NCBI GenBank assembly: GCA_963589785.1
Contig: CAVAMJ010000011.1
Coordinates: forward strand, 20,888 to 84,887
Source: SIG603 sp963589785
GTDB taxonomy: Bacteria; Bacillota; Clostridia; Oscillospirales; Acutalibacteraceae
Reading direction: 5' to 3'
DNA: 64,000 nt
A program made the position numbers and the translations under genes. The notes beneath the pieces were generated by a model. That model was not told the origin of the DNA. It searched no databases and worked only from the letters and a program-made list of their open reading frames with translations. Shown in pieces: positions 8,686 through 16,427 of this stretch (position 1 is the first letter of the stretch; the number at the start of each line of letters is the position of its first letter).

Positions 8686-9057
8686 TCAAAGAACGAATAT
8701 GATGAGGATAGCAATAACAAGAGCGTAAATGATTGCTGTTTCAACGAAGACAAGACCGAGCATAAGTGTTGTTCTGATCTTACCCTCTGCCTCAGGCTGA
8801 CGTGAAATACCCTCGAGAGCCTTAGCAACAGCAAGACCCATACCGATAGCACCGCCGCATGCTGCGAAGCCGATTGCGATACCAGCGCCGTTTGCCTTGC
8901 CGCTTGTTGCGGTAGCGTCTGCGTCAGCGGAAGAAACGATCTGTGTTTCTGATGATGTAGATGTAGCTGTCTCATCAGCGAATGCCGGAACAGCAGCTGC
9001 ACAAATAAGCATTACTACGCAAAGAGCAGCAAATAATCTTTTTAATACATTTTTCAT
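8686..9057 (-). CDS. atpE: F1Fo ATP synthase c subunit with N-terminal signal-peptide-like extension
   Basis: 123 aa against roughly 70-90 for most c subunits. Residues 1-27 look like a Sec signal peptide (KRLF, a hydrophobic core, then VPAFA before DE), followed by a Ser/Thr/Ala-rich stretch to about residue 55. The c hairpin then runs GIAIGFAACGGAIGMGLAVA, loop SRQPEAEGK, and helix 2 with ion-binding Glu106 in VETAIIY. The Gln of helix 1 and the Ser-Thr after Glu that typify Na+ rotors are not present (Met and Thr-Ala instead), so proton coupling is more likely, although the Tyr is kept. It assembles into the membrane rotor ring. Confidence 0.93.
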   Translation of the reverse strand: MKNVLKRLFAALCVVMLICAAAVPAFADETATSTSSETQIVSSADADATATSGKANGAGIAIGFAACGGAIGMGLAVAKALEGISRQPEAEGKIRTTLMLGLVFVETAIIYALVIAILIIFVL

Positions 9058-9074
9058 GATAATTATTTCCTTTC

Positions 9075-9914
9075 TTATCTTGCTTTGACTTTTTTGGGTT
9101 TCTTTTCTTTCTTCTCAGTTTTTTCGGAGACTTCACCGTAGAACAAAGCTGTGAGCATTGTTAAGACGTATGCCTGAATCAATGCGTGAAGCAAGGTGAA
9201 AAGTATTCCTACCAATACCGGGAGTACAAAGCTTAAGTAGATGTTGTAGTATACAAGCTCGGTAACAAGAAGTCCGCTGAGCAATGCTCCGAAAAGTCGG
9301 AAGCTCATTGAAATCGGAAGTGAAAACTCCTTGAGTGTCAAGCCGATACCCTTGATGCCGTTACCCGCTATTCCTCCGGACATGATGACGCCGTAAGAGA
9401 ATACACCAAGTGCTATAGCACAGTTGATGTCTGACATCGGGGCCGGTAAAGCTGTCGAAATCCCTGCTGTTGAGACTACCTGGATACCAAATAGCTCAAA
9501 GAATGTTCCGGTAAAAATGTAGCAGCCGGCGCCAAAAATATAGGCACGAAGGAACTTGTTCCTTTCGGGGCTGTTGCTTTTCGCCATAGAATCAAAGAGT
9601 CCGACAAGTGTTTCGAGCAGAAGCTGGAATTTTCCCGGTACAATCTTAAATCTCGGAATGAAGAAAATCCTGACAATTGCCGCAAACAGAAGTAAGCAGG
9701 CGCATACTATCAATGATGATACATAAGCAGGATTAACATCGATAATGCCGAAAAGATTTACCTTGTTCGTCTCGTGAAGAACAGCATCTCGCATAACTTC
9801 ACTGATGCTCTCGCCGGAACTGTAAGAACCGTTAAGAAGCATTGAGCCGATAAAGAAAACTACTACCAAAAGCACTATTACCGATATACTCGCTCTTTTT
9901 TGCTTTTTACTCAT
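9075..9914 (-). CDS. atpB: F1Fo ATP synthase a subunit
   Basis: 279 aa from the ATG at 9914, which has AGGAG about 7 nt upstream; a GTG six bases earlier is less well placed. Five or six membrane helices are visible. The essential stator Arg is in SMSFRLFGALLSG, followed by HALIQAYVLTMLTALFYGE in the last helix. The C-terminal tail is Lys/Glu-rich. This is the first gene of the atp operon; no atpI precedes it. Confidence 0.93.
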   Translation of the reverse strand: MSKKQKRASISVIVLLVVVFFIGSMLLNGSYSSGESISEVMRDAVLHETNKVNLFGIIDVNPAYVSSLIVCACLLLFAAIVRIFFIPRFKIVPGKFQLLLETLVGLFDSMAKSNSPERNKFLRAYIFGAGCYIFTGTFFELFGIQVVSTAGISTALPAPMSDINCAIALGVFSYGVIMSGGIAGNGIKGIGLTLKEFSLPISMSFRLFGALLSGLLVTELVYYNIYLSFVLPVLVGILFTLLHALIQAYVLTMLTALFYGEVSEKTEKKEKKPKKVKAR

Positions 9915-9973
9915 AAGCACTCTCCTTTCCTAGTGCAATATGCAATATACAATATACACAATATTATACTTGC

Positions 9974-10002
9974 ATTTTACTACTGAATTTTCAAAATGTA
10001 AA
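9974..10002 (-). promoter_or_regulatory. Candidate promoter of the atp operon
   Basis: On the minus strand TTTACA, a 17-nt spacer and TAAAAT precede atpB by about 60 nt. A second TATAAT at 9963-9968 has only a poorly spaced TTGAAA. The region 9921-10200 is otherwise very AT-rich with no open frame of note. The leader contains several near-repeats of ATATTG just before the ribosome binding site. Confidence 0.45.
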
Positions 10003-10214
10003 GTGACTTTATAAAAAAATATTAAGGTTTTATAAATAAAATCGTTATATTTATAAATGATATGTTGATATATCTAAATATGATATATATGTCAAAATTA
10101 CACTGATTTCTTACAATATATAGATAGAATATAACAAAAATTTTCGTCCATAGAAGAAATAAACCGTCACTCTCTACAAACTTATAAAAACTTAGAATCT
10201 ATATAAAAAAAGTG

Positions 10215-10243
10215 TTGACAAAAGCGCATTTACAGATTATAAT
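10215..10243 (+). promoter_or_regulatory. Sigma-A promoter of tRNA-Arg(ACG)
   Basis: A consensus TTGACA at 10215-10220, a 17-nt spacer and TATAAT at 10238-10243 lie about 40 nt before the tRNA, as expected for a strong stable-RNA promoter. Confidence 0.85.
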
Positions 10244-10281
10244 ATAAAAGCTGTTTGAGTTAACAGCAATGAGCAAAATGT

Positions 10282-10358
10282 GCGCTCGTAGCTCAGCTGG
10301 ATAGAGTGTCTGGCTACGAACCAGAAGGTCGGGGGTTCGAGTCCCTCCGGGCGCGCCA
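10282..10358 (+). tRNA. tRNA-Arg(ACG)
   Basis: The 77-nt cloverleaf has acceptor GCGCTCG/CGGGCGC, D arm GCTCAGCTGGATAGAGT, anticodon arm TCTGG-CTACGAA-CCAGA (anticodon ACG) and T arm GGGGG-TTCGAGT-CCCTC; CCA is encoded. A consensus promoter and an intrinsic terminator flank it, so it is a single-gene transcript. Confidence 0.97.
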
Positions 10359-10390
10359 AGCTGACAATCGTTTGATTGTCAGCTTTTTTA
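10358..10390 (+). terminator. Terminator of tRNA-Arg(ACG)
   Basis: Perfect 11-bp stem AGCTGACAATC/GATTGTCAGCT with loop GTTT, followed by TTTTTT, directly after the CCA end. Confidence 0.92.
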
Positions 10391-10454
10391 TTTTTCAAAA
10401 AATCATACGAGTTTAAAGCACTTGTATGAAAAGCATACATCTATAACTAACAAT

Positions 10455-10490
10455 GAAAAAAAGGCGACCTTGGTGTCGCCTTTTTCTTTT
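10455..10490 (-). terminator. Intrinsic terminator, probably of the DUF1275 transcript
   Basis: AAGGCGAC and GTCGCCTT pair around CTTGGT, with A runs before and T runs after, so it can work in both directions. On the minus strand it follows the small open frame at 10489-10584 and the DUF1275 gene. Confidence 0.75.
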
Positions 10491-10584
10491 ATTTACTTCC
10501 ACTGCTGTTCTCACTGAACGAATTGCTGTACCATCCGTTTGACCGATAGTAGCCCTTGCTGTCATAGCCGCCATGACCTCGCAT
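10489..10584 (-). CDS. Possible 31-residue Gly/Ser/Tyr-rich small protein
   Basis: An ATG-initiated frame of 31 codons encodes a peptide rich in Gly, Ser, Tyr and Asn (for example GYDSKGYYRSNGWYSNSFS). It lies 20 nt after the DUF1275 stop in the same direction and its TAA abuts the base of an intrinsic terminator, which is the position of a last cistron. A good ribosome binding site is not visible, and an alternative GTG two codons upstream does not improve this. It may instead be the remnant of a longer gene. The function is unknown. Confidence 0.3.
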   Translation of the reverse strand: MRGHGGYDSKGYYRSNGWYSNSFSENSSGSK

Positions 10585-10603
10585 TTTCACTATTAATTTT
10601 GAT

Positions 10604-11305
10604 TTACACTTTTTTGAATGCTTTTCTGATAAGCTTTCTGAATTCCTTCTCCTCGGAGATGAACATCATCATAAAGCTGATTGAAAGTAATACACAGCAA
10701 ACCCATATCGTTTTTAAGCCAATCGCAAGAGTGACAAGACTTCCCACTCCTGCACCCACAGCAAACACTCCGATTACCGCAAAGTATGTGAGTGCTTTCT
10801 TTAATATAGCCTTGTCTTTTGTTCTCATGTAAGCGCAGAGTGATTCTGTTCCCGATCTCAAGTTACCGATGCACATGGTGCTTGCGTACGCTTGACCTCT
10901 CACCTTTCGGAAGGTCTGCACCTGCATAGCGCACACAAATGAAACAATCGCATTAGCAAGCATATTGAGGCTCTCGGGAATAAATGCCACGAAAAACAGC
11001 ATAACTATCTCGCCGACAAGAATAAGCTGGCGCCAATGAATTTTCTCAAAGTTCTTAAGCTTGATGTGAACCTCTTCTGCAACCAAAATTCCCATAAAGA
11101 ACGAGACAATCGGCACGAGGTACTTCACCGCTGTGAGAAAATTTCCCTCAAACAGGTTTGTACTAAAAAGGATTACATTTCCCGTCTGGGCGTTTGCGTA
11201 AACTCCGCCCCTGCCTATAAATGTATAGGCATCTTGAAATCCGCCCGACAAAATGATAAAAAACGCCGTTCTGAATCTGTCGGACATTTGATAATTTCGA
11301 TTCAT
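10604..11305 (-). CDS. DUF1275 (YoaK-like) membrane protein
   Basis: 233 aa with about six hydrophobic segments. The family signature is visible: SGGFQDAYTFIGRGGVYANAQTGNVI near the N-terminus, and FRKVRGQAYASTMCIGNLRSG in the middle. DUF1275 proteins are inner-membrane proteins of unknown function, some loosely compared to transporters. The gene is divergent from the LysR-type regulator, with 128 nt between the two start codons, so the regulator may control it. No transport substrate can be named from the sequence. Confidence 0.85.
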   Translation of the reverse strand: MNRNYQMSDRFRTAFFIILSGGFQDAYTFIGRGGVYANAQTGNVILFSTNLFEGNFLTAVKYLVPIVSFFMGILVAEEVHIKLKNFEKIHWRQLILVGEIVMLFFVAFIPESLNMLANAIVSFVCAMQVQTFRKVRGQAYASTMCIGNLRSGTESLCAYMRTKDKAILKKALTYFAVIGVFAVGAGVGSLVTLAIGLKTIWVCCVLLSISFMMMFISEEKEFRKLIRKAFKKV

Positions 11306-11433
11306 ATTCTTTTACTTCTTTCTTCTGATTATAAAGCTTTACAAATATTCGCTCATATATTATAATTCAAGTTATATTATATGTATAATGTATGTTAGAT
11401 ATAGAAAATATATCATAATGGTATGGTGGATTT

Positions 11434-12333
11434 ATGTACATAAGCTTTGATTATTATAGAATTTTTTACTACGTTGCTAAGTATGGAAACATCTCCGAAG
11501 CGGCAAAGATACTCATGAGCAATCAGCCGAATATGAGCAGAACAATAAAAAAGCTGGAGTCCGAGCTTGGCTGTGCTCTGTTCACACGCTCACGCAAGGG
11601 AATGAAGCTGACTACCGAGGGGCATCGCCTTTACGGACACATCAAAATAGCCGTCGAGCAAATAGAACTTGGCGAGGCTCAAATCAGAAATTTGACGGAC
11701 ATGGACAGCGGCGAGATCATCATTGCCGCAAGCGAAAAGGCTCTGCACTGCCTCCTCTTGCCCATTCTTAAAAAATTCCGAACCTTATATCCGAAGATTA
11801 TCATCAGAATAAGCAACCACTCCACACCTGAGGCTATAAAGGCTCTTTCAGACGGTTATGCAGACATTGCTGTCGTCACAACCCCTATAAGCATAGGTTC
11901 GTCACTTGAAGAAACCGCTATAAAACCGATAAAGGAGTTTGCGGTGTGCTCAAATCAGTTCCCGGAATTAGCCGATAAGGAAGTGACCCTTAAAGAACTC
12001 ACGCAGTATCCGCTGATTACTTTGGGGCGAGATTCCGTCACCAATATATTCTACCGCAATCTTTTGGAGGAACACGGGCTTTTATTTGAGCCGGACATTG
12101 AGGCATATTCTGCCGATCAGATTGTCCCGATGGTCGAAGCGGGACTTGGCATCGGCTTTGTTCCGGAGGAATTTTTAAAAAATCACAACGATGTATTCAA
12201 AATCAACCTCAGGGAAGAAATTCCTGAGAGAGAAATAGTTCTTGTCAAACGAAAAGACCAGCCGCTGAGCACTGCGGCAAAGGAACTCGAGCGCTTAATC
12301 TGTGCGGAAATCGAGCTTCCCACTAATAAATAA
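11434..12333 (+). CDS. LysR-family transcriptional regulator
   Basis: 299 aa, standard length. The N-terminal winged helix-turn-helix is typical: FDYYRIFYYVAKYGNISEAA, LMSNQPNMSRTIKKLESELG, then LFTRSRKGMKLTTEG. The C-terminal two-lobed effector domain follows (DMDSGEIIIAASEKAL to the end). A GGTGGA sits 4-9 nt before the ATG. It is divergent from the DUF1275 gene, the classical arrangement for a LysR regulator and its target, but the effector is not inferable. Confidence 0.93.
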   Translation: MYISFDYYRIFYYVAKYGNISEAAKILMSNQPNMSRTIKKLESELGCALFTRSRKGMKLTTEGHRLYGHIKIAVEQIELGEAQIRNLTDMDSGEIIIAASEKALHCLLLPILKKFRTLYPKIIIRISNHSTPEAIKALSDGYADIAVVTTPISIGSSLEETAIKPIKEFAVCSNQFPELADKEVTLKELTQYPLITLGRDSVTNIFYRNLLEEHGLLFEPDIEAYSADQIVPMVEAGLGIGFVPEEFLKNHNDVFKINLREEIPEREIVLVKRKDQPLSTAAKELERLICAEIELPTNK

Positions 12334-12344
12334 CTAAATCAAAC

Positions 12345-12376
12345 CGAAAAGAGACTGCCGAAGCAGTCTCTTTTTT
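12345..12376 (+). terminator. Bidirectional terminator between LysR and sortase genes
   Basis: AAAAGAGACTGC and GCAGTCTCTTTT form a perfect stem with loop CGAA, and T runs follow on both strands. It serves the convergent lysR and sortase genes. Confidence 0.9.
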
Positions 12377-13185
12377 CATTCTATAATTTGCTTAGCAACC
12401 ACTACAAGTCGGCTGTTCTCCCCGGAATACTCGCAGGTTGAAAGCGTGATAAGTTTGTCGCCGTATTTTACTTCTACATCCGTATCGTAAAGCGAAATTG
12501 CTTTACACTTGTCAACATAGGAATTAAAATCTTCCTTATTTCTCGAGTCCACAAACTGATAGTACTCGAATTCGTCCTCATTTTCACCGTAAACAGTAGT
12601 TTTAAACACAGCGAAAATCTCGTACTTTCTCTTTTCGTGGAGCGTGTAAAAGCTGAATTCCTTGTGTTCGCTCCAAAACTCCTTGTCTTCGAACTTTTCA
12701 AGCTGAGCAAACATAACTCCGGCAATCATATTATGACCGTAGACTATGATATTATCGCTCGGTCTGTCCACATCACAATTTTCTGCGACATACGGACAGC
12801 CGTAGTCGGAATATTCCTTGTCGAAGCCCTTATGCAAATAATAATCGGGGTCGTCCTTTGTCTGCATGACGGGGTAATTTATGTTTGTGTCGGGAATATT
12901 TATCCATGCAATCAAATCGGAATTCTGACTGTAAAGCTCGCTGAGTTCGGGAATAATCGCATTTGGATCTGCTTCAGTTTCTTCCGAAGAGCTATCATCG
13001 GAAGATTCTGTCTTTTGTGCGGTACTGCTCTCTTTACTCTCAGCCGACTCGACAATTTTCGCAAGCTCATCATATTTACTTGTATTATCATGAGCACCCT
13101 TATAATATGTGAAAATCTTGTAGCCGCTGAAAGCCGCCGTGCAAATAAAAAACAATGTAATGATTATTCTGATTGCTTTTCGCAT
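12376..13185 (-). CDS. Class B sortase
   Basis: 269 aa from the ATG at 13185, which has AGGAG seven bases upstream; a longer frame lacks this. It has an N-terminal membrane anchor (AIRIIITLFFICTAAFSGY), a Ser/Glu-rich linker to about residue 75, then a sortase fold. The catalytic triad is visible as His151 (VYGHNM), Cys251 (LSTCEYS) and Arg259 (NSRLVVVAK). The SDLIAWINIPDTNINYPVMQ stretch and overall length fit class B. Sortases cleave a sorting motif and attach proteins to peptidoglycan or build pili. No substrate gene with an obvious LPXTG or NPQTN motif is next to it, so its clients are probably elsewhere. Confidence 0.9.
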   Translation of the reverse strand: MRKAIRIIITLFFICTAAFSGYKIFTYYKGAHDNTSKYDELAKIVESAESKESSTAQKTESSDDSSSEETEADPNAIIPELSELYSQNSDLIAWINIPDTNINYPVMQTKDDPDYYLHKGFDKEYSDYGCPYVAENCDVDRPSDNIIVYGHNMIAGVMFAQLEKFEDKEFWSEHKEFSFYTLHEKRKYEIFAVFKTTVYGENEDEFEYYQFVDSRNKEDFNSYVDKCKAISLYDTDVEVKYGDKLITLSTCEYSGENSRLVVVAKQIIE

Positions 13186-13259
13186 TTTATTTCTCCTTTT
13201 GCTTACTGATTTCAAAGTATACCACAAGCAAAAGCTATTGGCAATTACACACAAAGACA

Positions 13260-13312
13260 AAAGTAAAGACCGAAATAATCCAAACGGGTTCTTTCGGTCT
13301 TGTTTTATTAAT
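13260..13312 (-). terminator. Possible terminator after the first asnB
   Basis: A 10-bp stem (AAGACCGAAA/TTTCGGTCTT) with a 16-nt loop lies directly downstream of the asnB stop on the minus strand. The U tract is interrupted on both strands, so its strength is uncertain. Confidence 0.5.
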
Positions 13313-13316
13313 TTAA

Positions 13317-15173
13317 TCAGTTCTTAACAAAGAACTCATCATACCAAAGAATGAAGCTATAGAACGACCAAATCTTCTGCATGTTTCCGTTCTTGCCAGA
13401 CTTGTGCTCGTCAAGAAGCTCCATGAGTGCATCTGTATTGAAGAATTTCTCTGCAGACTCGGAAAGAAAAGCTTTCTTAACTCTCTCGTAGTATTTATCC
13501 TGTCTGAGCCAATCGTTAAGCGGAACAGGGAAACCGAGTTTCTTCTTGTTTGCTGTCTTCTCCGGAAGCTGCTTTAAAGCGGCACTTCTGAGTGCAATCT
13601 TGGTTGTCTCGTTGTGTGCTCTGTACTTGGACGGAATCTGAAGTGCAAGCTCGAGCATCTTCTTATCGAGGAAAGGAACTCTGAGCTCGAGAGAATTTGC
13701 CATACTCATTCTGTCTGCCTTGAGAAGAATGTCATAAATCATCCATGTCTTCATATCGACATACTGAAGCTGAGTCGGCTCGTCAAGATGCTGATCTTTA
13801 ATCTCGTCAAAATACTGCTTGGAGTATTCCTCAGGAAGCTTAGAAGTAATCTTTCTCTTGAGATACTTCTGTCTCTCTGCGGGATCTGTGAAAACATAGT
13901 TTGCTCGCATGAAACGCTGATACGGCTCCATTGCACCTCTTACGAGGAAGTTTCTGCCCTTCATCTGCGGGAACTTTCTTGCAATCGCACCAGCGGCTTT
14001 TCTTATCGGCTTCGGAACTTTTCTGCAATAGTCGTCAAAGTGACCGCCCTGAAGATACATCGGATAACCGCCGAAAAGCTCGTCTGCGCCCTCACCTGAG
14101 AGGACAACCTTAACATACTTTGCGGCATTCTTTGCAAGGAAGTAAAGCGGAATTTCAGAGGGATTCGGAAGCGGCTCATCCATGAAATACTGGATTTCGC
14201 TCACGGAATCGAAAAATTCGTCTGCAGTAACCTTATTGAGAATATTGGTAACTCCGATAGTCTTGGAGAACTCCTGAGCATAAGGATGCTCACTATATTT
14301 CTCCTCATCGTATCCGACTGTAAAGGTCTTAACCTTTTCAGTGCCCTTGAATACCTCTTTAACAACATAGGAGCTGTCAACACCGCTCGAAAGGAAACAG
14401 CCAACCTCAACATCGGCAATCTGATGAACTCTGACGGACTCGCTGAATTCCTCAGTGATAGCCTTTTCCCAGTCCTCAAGCGACTTTGACTCATCAATGT
14501 TATATCTGATATCGTAGTACTTCTCTGTGACTACCTTGCCGTCCTTGTACTCAAGGCAGTAGGAGCCGGGAAGCTTATATACATTCTTGAAAATTGTTTC
14601 CTCAGTCGGAATATATTCATATGAGAGATACTCGGGAATTTTGCTCTCGTCAAGCTCTTTCTCGAAGCCCGGGTGAGAGAGGAAAGACTTTATCTCACTG
14701 CCGAACATAAACTCGCCGTTTTTGATGTAGTAATAAAACGGTTTGATTCCAAAAATATCTCTTGCGGCAAATACCTTTTTCTCTTTTTTGTCCCAGATGC
14801 AGAAAGCGAACATTCCGCGAAGCTTATTGAGCATACCCTTGCCCCACTGCTCGTAGCCGTGGACAAGAACCTCGGAATCAGTCTCGGTATAGAATTTGTG
14901 ACCAGCCTTGATGAGCTCCTCACGAAGCGGCTGATAGTTGTAGATCTCGCCGTTGAAAACAAGCACCTTTGACTTGTCCTCGTTGAAAATCGGCTGTCTG
15001 CCGCTGTCAAGACCGATAATTGAAAGTCTTCTGTGACCTAATGCGATATTTTCATCAATGTAATAATCAGCATCGTCGGGACCGCGGTGAGCGATCCTGT
15101 CCGCCATTGCCTTGATTACCTCGGAATGGTCAAACACCTTCTCAGAGCTGACAAATCCTACGAATCCGCACAT
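13317..15173 (-). CDS. asnB: Asparagine synthase (glutamine-hydrolysing), AsnB/AsnH type, paralogue 1
   Basis: 618 aa. The class II glutaminase domain starts with Cys2 (MCGFVGF) and has HRRLSII at 47-53, FNGEIYN at 73-79 and TDSE at 98-101. The synthetase domain has the pyrophosphate loop SSGVDSS at 262-268 and LSGEGADELFGGYPMY. The enzyme moves ammonia from glutamine to an aspartate carboxylate activated with ATP. A GGAGG precedes the ATG. It lies 13 nt after a D-aspartate ligase-like gene, and a second asnB paralogue begins that transcript. In lactic acid bacteria AsnH-type enzymes amidate D-Asp of the peptidoglycan cross-bridge, so one or both copies here may act on the cell wall; this is inference. 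Confidence 0.92.
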   Translation of the reverse strand: MCGFVGFVSSEKVFDHSEVIKAMADRIAHRGPDDADYYIDENIALGHRRLSIIGLDSGRQPIFNEDKSKVLVFNGEIYNYQPLREELIKAGHKFYTETDSEVLVHGYEQWGKGMLNKLRGMFAFCIWDKKEKKVFAARDIFGIKPFYYYIKNGEFMFGSEIKSFLSHPGFEKELDESKIPEYLSYEYIPTEETIFKNVYKLPGSYCLEYKDGKVVTEKYYDIRYNIDESKSLEDWEKAITEEFSESVRVHQIADVEVGCFLSSGVDSSYVVKEVFKGTEKVKTFTVGYDEEKYSEHPYAQEFSKTIGVTNILNKVTADEFFDSVSEIQYFMDEPLPNPSEIPLYFLAKNAAKYVKVVLSGEGADELFGGYPMYLQGGHFDDYCRKVPKPIRKAAGAIARKFPQMKGRNFLVRGAMEPYQRFMRANYVFTDPAERQKYLKRKITSKLPEEYSKQYFDEIKDQHLDEPTQLQYVDMKTWMIYDILLKADRMSMANSLELRVPFLDKKMLELALQIPSKYRAHNETTKIALRSAALKQLPEKTANKKKLGFPVPLNDWLRQDKYYERVKKAFLSESAEKFFNTDALMELLDEHKSGKNGNMQKIWSFYSFILWYDEFFVKN

Positions 15174-15186
15174 AAGATTACCTCCG

Positions 15187-16410
15187 TTAATCCTTTAAGC
15201 TCTTATTTCCGAAATATCTCTTGTACTTCTGGAAATAATGAAGCTGGTTCTTTGCAAACTGGATGGTTCTTTTCAGATTCTTATCCTTATCATAGTAGTA
15301 AGAATTAACCATCTTTCCTTCTTTTATTAGCTTTCTTGCCTCTTCCTTGACCTTCTCGTCCTGTGTGTACTTGAAGATTATCTGCTTAGGGATAATAGAA
15401 TAGAGCACCTTGTTAGTAGCTACCGTCAATCCCATAGGCTTGTTGTAGATAATATCGTCAGCGAGCCACTTAGAAATATTGTAGCCGGCGGCTGTGACGA
15501 AATATGAGCTTCTGCCCTGACGCAAGTTCATCTCGAAAAGCTTATATTTGCCGTCACGCTCGTCATACTTCATATCGAAGTTAGCAAAGCCGACATATCC
15601 GATTCCCTCAAGGAAGTTTATCATCATCTCGTTGAGCTTCTCGTCATAACCGTTGATAATTGCGGCATATGAGCCGATTCCCTCCGGAGAATGTTCCTCG
15701 AGAACAGCATTTCCCAGTGCGATAAGCTTAACCTTTTTGTCCTTTCCGACATAGGCGTTTATAACTCTCATGCGGCTGTCGTCTCCCGGGATGAACTCCT
15801 GAAGTATAAGGTGATCCTTATAGCTTGAGCCGTAAATCGCATTAAGAATTGCGTCAAACTCCTCTTTATTCTGAGCGACGAATACCTTTTTCTTGTGCGG
15901 GAACGAGCAGTTCCAGTAAGCTACGGAGTTGGACGGCTTGATTATGCACGGGAAATCAAACGGAAGCTTGACTGTTTTGTAATTCTCGTAGTTACATGTT
16001 GTCGTCTTAGGAAATGCAAAGCCGTGCTCCGTGCAAACCTGATAGAAACTCTCCTTTATAGAAAGCTTCATCAAAAGCTCCTCTGAAATGCACTCGAATT
16101 CGTAAACGCCTCTTAATTTATCCTGGTTGCGGACAAGCATCTTAATGTAGTTGTCGCCGCAAGGAACGAGAAGAAGTCTCTCCCCCGGATAATTCTTGGC
16201 AAACTCAAGCAAGGTGCTTACAAAAACATCGTCCTCCTCGAGTCTCGGTTCAACCTTTTTGACCTCGACTATCGAGCTGTTCGTACAAACGGGAAGTATA
16301 CCCTTGCCGACTGCAACACTCTTTATACCGTAAGCCTCGTGAAAACCACGAGCCATACCGTAAACATTGATGTCGCTTCCGAGAAGCACGGGCTGAAAAT
16401 CTTTAGACAT
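15187..16410 (-). CDS. ATP-grasp ligase resembling D-aspartate ligase (Aslfm/AslA type)
   Basis: 407 aa. The N-terminus, QPVLLGSDINVYGMARGFHE, is very like the D-aspartate ligase of Enterococcus faecium as I recall it. Downstream are FPCIIKPSNSVAYW, the acceptor stretch LILQEFIPGDDSRMRVINAY, and the Mg-binding end of the ATP-grasp fold GFANFDMKYD...LFEMNLRQGRSSYF. That enzyme couples D-aspartate to the epsilon-amino group of lysine (or an equivalent acceptor) in peptidoglycan precursors in the cytoplasm. Lying between two asparagine synthetase genes fits addition and amidation of a D-Asp cross-bridge. An AGAGG site lies 10 nt from the ATG. A different carboxylate-amine ligation cannot be excluded. 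Confidence 0.75.
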   Translation of the reverse strand: MSKDFQPVLLGSDINVYGMARGFHEAYGIKSVAVGKGILPVCTNSSIVEVKKVEPRLEEDDVFVSTLLEFAKNYPGERLLLVPCGDNYIKMLVRNQDKLRGVYEFECISEELLMKLSIKESFYQVCTEHGFAFPKTTTCNYENYKTVKLPFDFPCIIKPSNSVAYWNCSFPHKKKVFVAQNKEEFDAILNAIYGSSYKDHLILQEFIPGDDSRMRVINAYVGKDKKVKLIALGNAVLEEHSPEGIGSYAAIINGYDEKLNEMMINFLEGIGYVGFANFDMKYDERDGKYKLFEMNLRQGRSSYFVTAAGYNISKWLADDIIYNKPMGLTVATNKVLYSIIPKQIIFKYTQDEKVKEEARKLIKEGKMVNSYYYDKDKNLKRTIQFAKNQLHYFQKYKRYFGNKSLKD

Positions 16411-16427
16411 AAATCAAAAACCTCTTT

